Below are positions 1 to 8,547 of a DNA stretch of 56,936 bases, one piece after another; the first letter of the stretch is position 1; every line of letters begins with the position of its first letter. Source of the stretch: Candidatus Omnitrophota bacterium (lineage in GTDB: Bacteria > Omnitrophota > Gorgyraeia > Duberdicusellales > 4484-171). Made by a program: the position numbers and the translations under genes. Below the pieces are notes generated by a model that was given only the letters and a program-made list of their open reading frames with translations, had not been told where the DNA came from and searched no databases. The stretch is taken from positions 1,099,679-1,156,614 of the forward strand of contig CP070684.1 in assembly GCA_020352775.1 (NCBI GenBank), given 5' to 3'.

Positions 1-1
1 T

Positions 2-163
2 GCCCAGATTCTAAACGAATTTATCGGGCCGCGCCGAGCCAAAAAGAAAGAACTTCTTAAGAAAAAAGATTATATATTTGATGTTTTAGCGCAAGGAAAG
101 AAAAAGGCAAAGGCAGTTGCTTCTGCGACACTTGGCGAAGCTAAAAAGGCGATGGGATTATGA
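2..163 (+). CDS. trpS: Tryptophanyl-tRNA synthetase, C-terminal 53 residues (partial)
   Basis: Only the 3' end is in the window; the frame is open from base 2 to the TGA at 161-163. The visible tail is lysine-rich and ends in the pattern typical of bacterial TrpRS C-termini: a helix with F-x-GP-R-x-A-K-K, then Y-x-x-x-V-L-x-x-G-x-x-K-A, then A-x-x-T-L-x-E-A-K-x-A-M-G-L. TrpRS charges tRNA-Trp in the cytoplasm. The stop overlaps the scpA start (ATGA), so the two are translationally coupled; trpS-scpA adjacency is common in several bacterial phyla. The catalytic domain lies upstream and cannot be judged. Confidence 0.8.
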   Translation, partial: AQILNEFIGPRRAKKKELLKKKDYIFDVLAQGKKKAKAVASATLGEAKKAMGL

Positions 164-864
164 AGATACGATTGGATATATTCGAGGGGCCATTGGATTT
201 ACTTCTTTATCTTATCAAGAAGGATCATCTGGATATTCATGATATTCCGGCGGCAAAGGTGGTGGATCAGTATATCCAATATTTAGAACTAATGAAGCTT
301 CTTGATATCAATGTTGCTTCCGAATATATGGTTATGGCAGCAAACTTAATCAGTATAAAATCAAAGATGCTGCTTCCGCGCGAAAAAATTGAAGAGGAAG
401 AAGAGCAAGACCCCAGAGAAGAACTGGTTAAGAAGCTTCTGGAATATGAGAAGTTTAAAGAGGCAGCACAATTTCTTAAGACCAAGGAAAGAGAGCGTCT
501 TAAATTTATGCCTCGGCCAGCCACCCCCCAGCAAAAGGAAGTCTATATCGAGGCTTCAATTTTTGACCTTATCAGTGCTTTTAAGACTGCATTAAAAGAG
601 GTTCCCAAAGAGATATTTTTTGAGGTTATTAAGGATGAGTTTACAGTTGAGGAGAAAATTCATGATTTACTTCATCTTCTACTTGTAAAGGAAAAGGTGG
701 CTTTAAATAAATTGTTTTCTTCGGCCAAAAGTAAGTTAGAGATTGTGGTGATATTTCTTGCGATATTAGAGCTGATAAAATTACGCGAAATCGTTGCGGT
801 GCAGGAAGAGCTGTTCGGGCCGATTTCTATTGCGCGCCGGGAAAATGTTGTCGCCCCAATATGA
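160..864 (+). CDS. scpA: Segregation and condensation protein A
   Basis: A 234-residue ScpA (kleisin subunit of the SMC-ScpAB condensin). The N-terminus carries the family signature (F-E-G-P-L-D-L-L-L-Y-L-I near residues 8-19) and the following helical segment ends in S-K-M-L-L-P. An acidic Glu-rich linker near residues 77-88 precedes the C-terminal winged helix that contacts the SMC head. It starts on the ATGA overlap with trpS and ends on another ATGA overlap with ruvB. scpB, which usually follows scpA, is not here; ruvB takes its place. Confidence 0.93.
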   Translation: MKIRLDIFEGPLDLLLYLIKKDHLDIHDIPAAKVVDQYIQYLELMKLLDINVASEYMVMAANLISIKSKMLLPREKIEEEEEQDPREELVKKLLEYEKFKEAAQFLKTKERERLKFMPRPATPQQKEVYIEASIFDLISAFKTALKEVPKEIFFEVIKDEFTVEEKIHDLLHLLLVKEKVALNKLFSSAKSKLEIVVIFLAILELIKLREIVAVQEELFGPISIARRENVVAPI

Positions 865-1898
865 TAAATGTTATGAGTGAGGAAGGGTTTTTTGATTATT
901 CCAGAGAAAACGAAGAAGAAAAGATTATCAATCTCTCTCTTCGGCCTCAAAACTTGAGTGAGTTTATCGGCCAGAAACAGGTAGTCTCTTCTCTTGAGAT
1001 TTCAATTGCTGCTGCAAAAAAACGCAATGAATCGCTTGAGCACGCGCTTTTAGCCGGGCCTCCGGGGCTGGGTAAGACCTCTTTAGCATATTGTATTGCA
1101 AGAGAGATGGGTGCAAAACTTACCGCAACCAGCGGGCCAGCCATAGAGCGCGCCGGGGATTTGGTTGGGATCTTAACAAACCTAGAGAAAGGAGATATTC
1201 TTTTTATCGATGAGATACACCGTGTTTCTAAGGTGGTTGAGGAATTTCTTTATCCGGCCATAGAGAGTTTTCAAATTGACTTTGTGATTGATAAAGGGCC
1301 TTATGCTAAGAGTGTTAAATTTAGTTTAAAGCCTTTTACCCTTATCGGTGCTACCACCCGAAAAGGTCTTTTAAGCGCACCGCTGCGGGGTAGGTTCGGC
1401 CTTTTTTTTGATTTTGATTTTTACCAACCCCCGGAGCTTTCTTCGGTGGTGGCGCGCAGTGCAAAACTATTAGATATCGAAGTTGATGAGAATAGCTGTA
1501 TGGAATTAGCGCGGCGTTCACGCGGCTCACCGCGCCTTTGCAACCGTCTTCTTAAGCGGGTGAGGGATTATGCTCAAGTCGTAGGAGAGGGGGTGATTGA
1601 TTTAGATATTACCCGTAAGGCCCTTGCACAAATAGAAATCGATGAGGAAGGGCTGGATGGAGTAGATCGCAAATACCTAAAGGCGATCATAGAGCTTTAT
1701 CAGGGAGGCCCGGTGGGGATTGAAGCCATTGCTGCTTCCTTGGGGGAAGATAAAGGGACCATTGAAGATGTGGTTGAGCCTTATCTTTTAAATAAAGGCT
1801 TTATTGTACGTACCCCCCGCGGCAGAGTTGCTGCCCAACTTTCTTACCGCCACCTAAACATTCCCTACCAGAAAGAAGCCCAGGAAAAGCTTTTTTAA
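861..1898 (+). CDS. ruvB: Holliday junction branch migration helicase RuvB
   Basis: A 345-residue RuvB, the AAA+ motor that drives branch migration with RuvA during recombinational repair. Visible are the RuvB N-terminal signature (L-R-P-x-x-L-x-E-F-I-G-Q), Walker A G-P-P-G-L-G-K-T, Walker B I-L-F-I-D-E-I-H-R, sensor 1 around G-A-T-T-R, the arginine-finger region L-R-G-R-F-G and the C-terminal winged helix ending in T-P-R-G-R. An in-frame ATG four codons in (873) is an alternative start. ruvA and ruvC are not in the window; the next gene, a DUF2905 protein, is a frequent ruvB neighbour. Confidence 0.96.
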   Translation: MINVMSEEGFFDYSRENEEEKIINLSLRPQNLSEFIGQKQVVSSLEISIAAAKKRNESLEHALLAGPPGLGKTSLAYCIAREMGAKLTATSGPAIERAGDLVGILTNLEKGDILFIDEIHRVSKVVEEFLYPAIESFQIDFVIDKGPYAKSVKFSLKPFTLIGATTRKGLLSAPLRGRFGLFFDFDFYQPPELSSVVARSAKLLDIEVDENSCMELARRSRGSPRLCNRLLKRVRDYAQVVGEGVIDLDITRKALAQIEIDEEGLDGVDRKYLKAIIELYQGGPVGIEAIAASLGEDKGTIEDVVEPYLLNKGFIVRTPRGRVAAQLSYRHLNIPYQKEAQEKLF

Positions 1899-1936
1899 TT
1901 CCTTATCTGGACACTTCAGTTTTATAAAAGTTGTGG

Positions 1937-1942
1937 TATAAT
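1937..1942 (+). promoter_or_regulatory. Extended -10 promoter upstream of the DUF2905-tgt operon
   Basis: TATAAT at 1937-1942 is preceded by TGG, giving an extended -10 (TGnTATAAT). No good -35 sits 16-18 bases upstream. It lies in the 85-base gap between ruvB and the DUF2905 gene and would give a leader of about 35 bases. Confidence 0.5.
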
Positions 1943-1983
1943 TATCAATTCAGAAATCCAAAATTAGTTCTATCTTACGTAAA

Positions 1984-2208
1984 ATGAATAACTTAGGTAA
2001 GTTACTTATTATTTTTGGTGTTGTTATTATCTTGGTTGGTGCCGGACTTATGATTTTTTCCCGCTTTAAGATTCCTTTTATCGGTAGATTGCCGGGCGAC
2101 ATCTATATAAAAAAAGAAAATTTTACATTTTACTTTCCTATAACAACCTCAATTATTATAAGTATAGTTTTAAGTTTTATTCTTTATTTTTTCTTTCGAA
2201 GGCACTGA
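1984..2208 (+). CDS. DUF2905 small membrane protein
   Basis: A 74-residue protein with two predicted membrane helices (about residues 5-27 and 50-69) and between them the family hallmark: K-I-P-F-I-G-R-L-P-G-D-I, followed by a strand-like I-x-x-x-x-F-x-F-Y-F-P segment. This matches DUF2905, a small inner-membrane family often found between ruvB and queA/tgt. Its function is unknown. No clear Shine-Dalgarno precedes the ATG. Six bases separate it from tgt, so the two are probably cotranscribed. Confidence 0.8.
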   Translation: MNNLGKLLIIFGVVIILVGAGLMIFSRFKIPFIGRLPGDIYIKKENFTFYFPITTSIIISIVLSFILYFFFRRH

Positions 2209-3327
<1,119 letters not shown>

Positions 3328-3328
3328 T

Positions 3329-4027
3329 ATGATTATCGATGTAATCACCATATTTCCTAAAATGTTTTCTCCCGTAGTGGGGGAGTCGATTATAAAGAGA
3401 GCGCAAAGCAAAGGGTTGGTAAAAATAAATCTGCATGATTTAAGAGACTACACTAGGGATCCGCATCAAAAAATAGATGCTTCTTCTTACGGGGGTGGGG
3501 GAATGGTTTTTGGGCCTCAGCCTTTGTTTTCTGCGGTGGAAGCAGTGTTAGGATATAAAGTATATCCGCCCCAGAAAAAAGATCCCCAAAAGAGGATTGT
3601 TCTTTTCAGCCCCCAGGGAAAAAAGCTAGACCAGAAGCGCGTAAAGAAGTTTTTACGTTTCGAGAGACTGGTTCTGCTTGCCCCCCGTTACGAAGGGGTT
3701 GATGAGCGAGTAGTGCGCTACCTTGCTGAAGAAGAAGTCTCCATCGGGGATTATGTGTTAAGCGGGGCAGAATTAGCCGCAATGGTATTTATAGATTCAG
3801 TGGTTAGATTGATCCCGGGAGTAGTTTCTGATCAGGAATCCGTAAAAAAGGAAAGCTTTGAAAACAATCTTCTGGATTATCCCCATTATACTAGACCAGA
3901 AAACTTTAGAGGCCTTAAAGTGCCTAAGGTATTACTTTCAGGTGATCACAAGAAAATAGAAGAGTGGAGACAAAAAAGGGCGTTAGAGAATACCAAGAGA
4001 AAGCGGCCCGATTTATTGAAGAAGTAA
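3329..4027 (+). CDS. trmD: tRNA (guanine37-N1)-methyltransferase
   Basis: A 232-residue TrmD, a SPOUT methyltransferase making m1G37 next to the anticodon and so preventing +1 frameshifts. Motifs: Y-G-G-G-G-M-V near residue 52, S-P-Q-G near 92, L-L-A-P-R-Y-E-G-V-D-E-R, and the knot segment S-I-G-D-Y-V-L-S-G-A-E-L. The C-terminal tRNA-binding helices are present, with H-Y-T-R-P-E. It lies between tgt and rplS; trmD-rplS is a very common bacterial pair. Confidence 0.97.
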   Translation: MIIDVITIFPKMFSPVVGESIIKRAQSKGLVKINLHDLRDYTRDPHQKIDASSYGGGGMVFGPQPLFSAVEAVLGYKVYPPQKKDPQKRIVLFSPQGKKLDQKRVKKFLRFERLVLLAPRYEGVDERVVRYLAEEEVSIGDYVLSGAELAAMVFIDSVVRLIPGVVSDQESVKKESFENNLLDYPHYTRPENFRGLKVPKVLLSGDHKKIEEWRQKRALENTKRKRPDLLKK

Positions 4028-4042
4028 AATATAAAGGAGGTT

Positions 4043-4393
4043 ATGGTGGATAAGTTGATGATCGTAGAGGAACAATTGAGGAAGAATCTTAACAAAGAAT
4101 ATCCAGAGTTTAATCAAGGCGACATCGTGAAGGTATATTACAAGATTAAAGAAAAAGAAAGAGAGAGAATCCATCCGGTGGAGGGGATTGTCATTAGAAC
4201 AAAGGGCTCAATGCAAAAGAGGTCTTTTACCGTAAGGCGCCTGGCTTATGGGGAGGCTTATGAGGTGACATTTCCTTATTATTCTCCACACATTGACAAG
4301 GTTGAGGTAGTAAAAAAGAGCCGGCGGCGTCCGCGCAGAGCTAAATTGTATTATTTACGGAGAAGAGCCGGTAAGAAAGCAGCATTGACATAA
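4043..4393 (+). CDS. rplS: 50S ribosomal protein L19
   Basis: A 116-residue L19, a large-subunit protein at the 30S interface. The basic fold is recognisable from F-x-x-G-D-I-V-K-V, then H-P-V-E-G-I-V-I, the middle F-T-V-R-R, the segment [13 protein letters not shown], and the Arg/Lys-rich tail with A-K-L-Y-Y-L-R-R-R. The ATG at 4043 follows a strong AAAGGAGG. trmD ends 15 bases upstream. Confidence 0.96.
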   Translation: MVDKLMIVEEQLRKNLNKEYPEFNQGDIVKVYYKIKEKERERIHPVEGIVIRTKGSMQKRSFTVRRLAYGEAYEVTFPYYSPHIDKVEVVKKSRRRPRRAKLYYLRRRAGKKAALT

Positions 4394-4413
4394 AAAGAGC
4401 AACTCCATTTAAT

Positions 4414-4983
4414 ATGATTGTTGGAGTTGATGAGGCAGGAAGAGGACCATTGGCAGGAAGTGTGGTAGCTTGCGCCCTACACCTGAAAAACCCTGCGCTC
4501 TTTGTTGCTAAAGATTCCAAGGCACTTTCCGAAAGGGCGCGCCAGCATATTTATGAAAAGCTGACTGAACACTCGATTTATGCGGTTGATATTGCAACTG
4601 CCCAGGAGATAGATAAGTTTAATATTCTGGAGGCAACATTTCTAGCTTGCAATCGCGCCATTGAGAATTTGTTTAAGAAAGCTCCCCAGTTAAAGAAAGC
4701 GAAATTCATCATCGACGGCACTTTGTTTCGTACAGAGCACCGAATAAAATATGAATGCGTACCCAAAGCCGATAAGAAGATAAAAGAGGTCGCATGCGCT
4801 TCGGTGATGGCTAAAGTGGTAAGGGATTATCTTATGGGGGTTGCAGATTCACTTTATCCAGAGTGGAGCTTCTCACAACATAAAGGTTATCCTACAAAAA
4901 AGCACTTTTCTTTGATAAAAAAACACTCTTTGACACCATTGCATCGGCTTAGCTTTTCTCCCTGTAAAGATAGGAAGAGGTGA
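4414..4983 (+). CDS. rnhB: Ribonuclease HII
   Basis: A 189-residue RNase HII, which nicks at single ribonucleotides in DNA. The N-terminal G-V-D-E-A-G-R-G (residues 3-10) carries the first catalytic Asp-Glu pair, F-I-I-D-G-T supplies the next Asp, and V-A-C-A-S-V-M-A-K-V-x-R-D supplies the last. The C-terminal H-K-G-Y-P-T-K-x-H and S-x-x-H-R-x-S-F are the usual RNase HII signature. It follows rplS by 20 bases, as in many genomes. Confidence 0.96.
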   Translation: MIVGVDEAGRGPLAGSVVACALHLKNPALFVAKDSKALSERARQHIYEKLTEHSIYAVDIATAQEIDKFNILEATFLACNRAIENLFKKAPQLKKAKFIIDGTLFRTEHRIKYECVPKADKKIKEVACASVMAKVVRDYLMGVADSLYPEWSFSQHKGYPTKKHFSLIKKHSLTPLHRLSFSPCKDRKR

Positions 4984-4985
4984 TT

Positions 4986-5507
4986 ATGAAGACTTATAAA
5001 ACGGAATTCAAAGGTTATCTGGATGATTTAGCTAAGAAAGCTCCTACTCCGGGAGGAGGAAGTGCGGTGTGTGTGGTATTTTGTATTGCCGTTTCTTTAA
5101 TGGAGATGGCGATACAATATTCTTTGGGTAAAAATAAGAAATTAAAAGAGCATTTAGGCCAGCTACAAAAATTAAAAAGAAAAGTGTATCCCTTTATAGA
5201 TCTTGATGGAAAGCTTTTTAATCAAATAATGAAATCAAAAGATAGCTCCCGGCAAAAGCTCCTCAAGAAGAGTGAGGAGCTCATTGTTGAGCTGGGGCGG
5301 GCGTGTTTAGGGCTTTTGTCTCTTGCCAAAAAGGCAGAATCTGGTATAAAAAAGAGTATAATCAGCGATTTTTACATCGGTTTAGGGCTTGGGAAAGTTG
5401 TATTGGCTGGCTGCATTTTTAATCTTGAGGCTAACAGCCGGATGTTTGGCTCTAAAAATAAATATATTAAGATCTTTAAAAAATCCTTAAAATCATGGCC
5501 GAAATAA
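4986..5507 (+). CDS. fchA: FchA-like methenyl-THF cyclohydrolase / cyclodeaminase family protein
   Basis: A 173-residue all-helical protein of the formiminotransferase-cyclodeaminase C-terminal family (FTCD_C). The hallmark is A-P-T-P-G-G-G-S-A near residues 18-26. Stand-alone members include FchA, the methenyl-tetrahydrofolate cyclohydrolase of methylotrophs and clostridia, and glutamate-pathway cyclodeaminases; sequence alone does not separate these. The neighbouring folD lacks its own cyclohydrolase lysine, which favours FchA. I start at ATG 4986, preceded by GAGGTGATT; a GTG at 4980 overlapping the rnhB stop is possible. The gene overlaps folD by 13 bases. Confidence 0.7.
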   Translation: MKTYKTEFKGYLDDLAKKAPTPGGGSAVCVVFCIAVSLMEMAIQYSLGKNKKLKEHLGQLQKLKRKVYPFIDLDGKLFNQIMKSKDSSRQKLLKKSEELIVELGRACLGLLSLAKKAESGIKKSIISDFYIGLGLGKVVLAGCIFNLEANSRMFGSKNKYIKIFKKSLKSWPK

Positions 5508-6328
5508 TAGCGGTAGATCAATTTTCTCAAGGATTGAAGGAAAGACTGCAAAAAGAGCGCAAGTCTCTGGGGAGTTTAAAGTTAGCCTCACTAAGTGTAG
5601 GGAATAATTTTGCCACCCAAAGCTATCTTTCCTCTCAGAAGAAATTAGCGCAGGAGCTCCAAATAGAGTATCTTTGCCTCACTTTAGGTGAGAATGCCAC
5701 TCAAGAAGAGGTTTTAAGCCAGATACAAAAACTTAATACTGATAAAGAAATTACCGGAATCATTTTAAATAAACCCTTTCCTGAATCCTGGCAGGAACAT
5801 GTGGTTTTAGCCGCGCTCTCATTTAAAAAAGATATCGAAGGAATGAGTCCTTATAATTTAGGCAGATTGTTACAGAAGGATCCCCTATTTGTTTCACCTA
5901 CTGCCCTGGCAGTTTTAGAATGTATTGACAAAAGTAAAGTCGACTTATACGGCAAGGAAGTAACCATTGTGGGTTTTTCAACCCTTATTGGGAAGCCTTT
6001 GAGTATTCTTTTAGCTGATAGATTTGCCACTGTCTGCATAACCCATATTGGGACATCACAGGCAGGAAATTTAGCTTCTCATCTAAAGAATGCTGACATT
6101 GTGATTTCTGCGGTAGGAAAGCCCAACCTTATTAAGGGTGATTGGATAAAAGAAGGTGCAATAGTCATAGATGTAGGAGTAGGCCAGATGAAAGGAAAAC
6201 TCGCAGGAGACGTGGAATTTGAGGTAGCGAAAAATAGAGCTTCTCTCATCACTCCTGTTCCCGGAGGAGTGGGTAAACTCACCACCCTGTTTCTTTTTTC
6301 TAACCTGCTTAAGGCAGCTCAATTATGA
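5495..6328 (+). CDS. folD: Methylene-THF dehydrogenase (FolD family), cyclohydrolase residues replaced
   Basis: A 277-residue FolD-family protein of normal length. Folate-binding and Rossmann elements are clear: K-D-I-E-G near 112-116, I-V-G-F-S-x-x-I-G-K-P at 158-168, and I-T-P-V-P-G-G-V-G near the end. By-eye gapless alignment with human MTHFD1 puts Gln48 where catalytic Lys56 should be (Y44-L-S-S-Q48), Asn92 at Gln100, and Glu115 at Asp125. Phe161 and Ile185 fall where Arg173 and Ser197 bind the NADP 2'-phosphate, hinting at NAD use. It is likely a dehydrogenase whose cyclohydrolase partner is the overlapping fchA-like gene. Confidence 0.85.
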   Translation: MAEIIAVDQFSQGLKERLQKERKSLGSLKLASLSVGNNFATQSYLSSQKKLAQELQIEYLCLTLGENATQEEVLSQIQKLNTDKEITGIILNKPFPESWQEHVVLAALSFKKDIEGMSPYNLGRLLQKDPLFVSPTALAVLECIDKSKVDLYGKEVTIVGFSTLIGKPLSILLADRFATVCITHIGTSQAGNLASHLKNADIVISAVGKPNLIKGDWIKEGAIVIDVGVGQMKGKLAGDVEFEVAKNRASLITPVPGGVGKLTTLFLFSNLLKAAQL

Positions 6329-6349
6329 ACTTTTAAGAGGTAATCTAAA

Positions 6350-7309
6350 ATGAAAGAGATTTTAGTAATCGGAGCCGGACCAGCAGCAATTACATTTCTT
6401 AACAGGATAATCGAAAAAAAAGCACAGTATAAGATTACGCTTGTTAACAAACTCCCCTATTCTTTTAATAAAAACGAATTGGTATCAAATTTAACATGTA
6501 AGAAAGAATTAGAATTGGAGAGTTGGGCACAATCTCATGGCATAGAGTTTATCGGTGATAGCGCAGAGCGCATAAATACTAAGCGCAGAAAAGTATATTT
6601 TAAGCAGAAGCCGGCGCGAGATTTTGAGACACTGGTGGTTGCCAGTGGAGCAAAATCTAAAAAAATAGAAGTTAAAGGTGAACACCGTGAGGGATTTTTC
6701 TATTTATCCGATATAGACCCCATGAAACTAAAAGACCTTTTAAGAATCAGCACCGAAGCGGTAATTGGAGTTTCGACAATTCTGGGGATAAGGCTTGCGT
6801 TGACCCTGGCCGCCCTAGAAAAAGAGGTAAGAATTATCACAGAGGATTTAGAGTTTCTTGAGTCGGCAAAAGAAAGATGTATAAACTTTTTGCAAAATAA
6901 AAATATCGCAGTGCATCTAAATTCATCTATTGAGGAAGCAATTGGAGAGGGTGCGGTTAAAGCGACAAAGATAAACCCCTTCAAAGTATTTTCTTCGCAT
7001 CTGGTTTTTATTGATAGCGGATTTATTCCTAACCGAGGGTTCTTTGAAGATGAGCTCGGAGCACATGATACATTTTTTACCGCTGCCAAAGACGTATATC
7101 TTTTAGGAGATGTAACCAGGTCTGATTTGGAAAGTGAATTCTTTTTCCCTTTTAATTACCAGGAGGCAGCTTCACAAGGTGTGATCCTAGCTGATTTTAT
7201 TTTGGAGGGGAAACCCCCTGTCTTTGAAAGAAGATCAGCTGGCGAGGAAGACAGGCAGAAAATCATCGAAGATATCTTTAAGGCAAGAGAAGCCGCTGAA
7301 AGTCTTTAA
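6350..7309 (+). CDS. FAD-dependent pyridine nucleotide-disulfide-oxidoreductase-like protein
   Basis: A 319-residue flavoprotein. The N-terminus has the FAD-binding G-A-G-P-A-A motif (residues 8-13), then T-L-V-x-x-x-x near residue 30, the L-V-V-A-S-G-A segment near 92-98, and a late Y-L-L-G-D-V motif that binds the FAD ribityl phosphate. The NAD half is weak: G-V-S-T-I-L-G-I replaces the usual G-x-G-x-x-G. No redox-active C-x4-C is visible, so it resembles nitrite- or rubredoxin-reductase-like members. It lies 21 bases after folD, so it may act with the C1 genes; that is inference only. Confidence 0.65.
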   Translation: MKEILVIGAGPAAITFLNRIIEKKAQYKITLVNKLPYSFNKNELVSNLTCKKELELESWAQSHGIEFIGDSAERINTKRRKVYFKQKPARDFETLVVASGAKSKKIEVKGEHREGFFYLSDIDPMKLKDLLRISTEAVIGVSTILGIRLALTLAALEKEVRIITEDLEFLESAKERCINFLQNKNIAVHLNSSIEEAIGEGAVKATKINPFKVFSSHLVFIDSGFIPNRGFFEDELGAHDTFFTAAKDVYLLGDVTRSDLESEFFFPFNYQEAASQGVILADFILEGKPPVFERRSAGEEDRQKIIEDIFKAREAAESL

Positions 7310-7343
7310 TTTTGCTTTTATTTTTATCCTAAAAAATAAATGG

Positions 7344-7349
7344 TATATT
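7344..7349 (+). promoter_or_regulatory. Extended -10 upstream of the guaB3-guaA operon
   Basis: TATATT at 7344-7349 preceded by TGG (extended -10), 27 bases before the guaB ATG; the -35 is poor. It is followed by the AGGAGG Shine-Dalgarno at 7364-7369. The flavoprotein gene ends at 7309, so this probably starts a purine unit. Confidence 0.45.
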
Positions 7350-7376
7350 AGTAATTTTTAAAATAGGAGGTAGATA

Positions 7377-8537
7377 ATGGCAGAGTGGATTGGCATAGGA
7401 AAACGAGCACGTAGATGTTACGGATTCGATGAAGTTGCTCTTGCTCCGGGTCGCATTACAATGGATCCCCAGGAAGCAGACCCTAACTGGGAATTTGCAG
7501 GAAAGAAATTCTCCGTTCCGATTCTTGCGGCAGCAATGGATGGGGTAGTGGGGGTTAAGTTTGCGATAGAGATGTCGCGCTTAGGAGGAGTTGCAGTGCT
7601 TAATCTGGATGGGGTGCAAACCCGCTATGATAATCCGGATGAAGTGCTTTATGATATTGCCAAGGCCAATCCGGAAGAGGCCACTAACCTTATCCAGAAG
7701 GTATATACCACTCCTATTAAAGAGAAACTGGTATCAAAAAGAGTTGAGGAGATAAAAAAGGGTGGAGGCTATGCAGCAGTAAGTTGTATCCCTCAAAATG
7801 CCGCTACCTTTGCTCGCTTAGCAGAGAAAGCAGGAGCGGATTGTTTTGTGGTGCAGTCTACCGTTACTACTGCAACCCACATTGCCAAGCGTTATAAACC
7901 TCTGGATTTAGAGAAATTCACGAAAGAAAGAAAAATTCCAGTAATCATCGGAAACTGCGTTACTTATGATGTGACTTTAGAGTTGCTTGAGACCGGATGC
8001 GCTGCAATTTTGGTAGGAGTGGGACCGGGGGCAGCCTGTACTACACGTGGGGTTTTAGGCATCGGAGTTCCGCAAGTCACATCTACAATTGATTGTGCCC
8101 AAGCACGTGATTTTTATTTTAAAAAGACTGGCAAATATGTCCCGATTATTACTGATGGTGGAATGCGCCGCGGCGGAGATGTCTGTAAAGCTTTTGCATC
8201 CGGAGCCGATGCAGTAATGGTTGGCTCAGCCTTTGCCAGGTCAAAAGAAGCACCAGGTAGAGGCTTTCATTGGGGTATGGCAACTTCTCACAGTAATTTA
8301 CCCAGAGGCACCAGAGTTGAGGTGGGAGTATCTGGGAGTCTGGAGCAGATTCTTTTTGGTCCGGCAGTAGTTGATGATGGCTCACAGAATTTAATGGGTG
8401 CTTTAACAACGTCGATGGGCTGTTTAGGGGCTAGGACCATTAAAGATATGCACTTTGTGGAGATAATCATCGCGCCTTCTATTCAAAGTGAGGGTAAGAT
8501 TTTTCAGGCTTCACAGCGAATTGGAATGTGTAAATAA
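7377..8537 (+). CDS. guaB3: IMP dehydrogenase, GuaB3 type (no CBS domains)
   Basis: A 386-residue IMPDH/GMPR-family TIM barrel that lacks the ~120-residue CBS (Bateman) insertion of ordinary GuaB. The catalytic loop reads G-V-G-P-G-A-A-C-T-T-R, with the Cys that forms the thioimidate with IMP. I-I-T-D-G-G-M-R follows at the phosphate site, then G-A-D-A-V-M-V-G-S. The style matches GuaB3 proteins of actinobacteria and cyanobacteria, some of which, as I recall, have been shown to have IMPDH activity. Its place directly before guaA supports the IMP to XMP step. A good AGGAGG precedes the ATG. Confidence 0.8.
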   Translation: MAEWIGIGKRARRCYGFDEVALAPGRITMDPQEADPNWEFAGKKFSVPILAAAMDGVVGVKFAIEMSRLGGVAVLNLDGVQTRYDNPDEVLYDIAKANPEEATNLIQKVYTTPIKEKLVSKRVEEIKKGGGYAAVSCIPQNAATFARLAEKAGADCFVVQSTVTTATHIAKRYKPLDLEKFTKERKIPVIIGNCVTYDVTLELLETGCAAILVGVGPGAACTTRGVLGIGVPQVTSTIDCAQARDFYFKKTGKYVPIITDGGMRRGGDVCKAFASGADAVMVGSAFARSKEAPGRGFHWGMATSHSNLPRGTRVEVGVSGSLEQILFGPAVVDDGSQNLMGALTTSMGCLGARTIKDMHFVEIIIAPSIQSEGKIFQASQRIGMCK

Positions 8538-8547
8538 TTAGGTGAGG

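Noticed and set aside
4385-4413. TTGACA, 17-base spacer and TTTAAT ending directly at the rnhB ATG, as a promoter
   Set aside because: Transcription would start inside rnhB beyond its ATG, and no later start codon keeps the catalytic N-terminus. Probably chance within the rplS 3' end.
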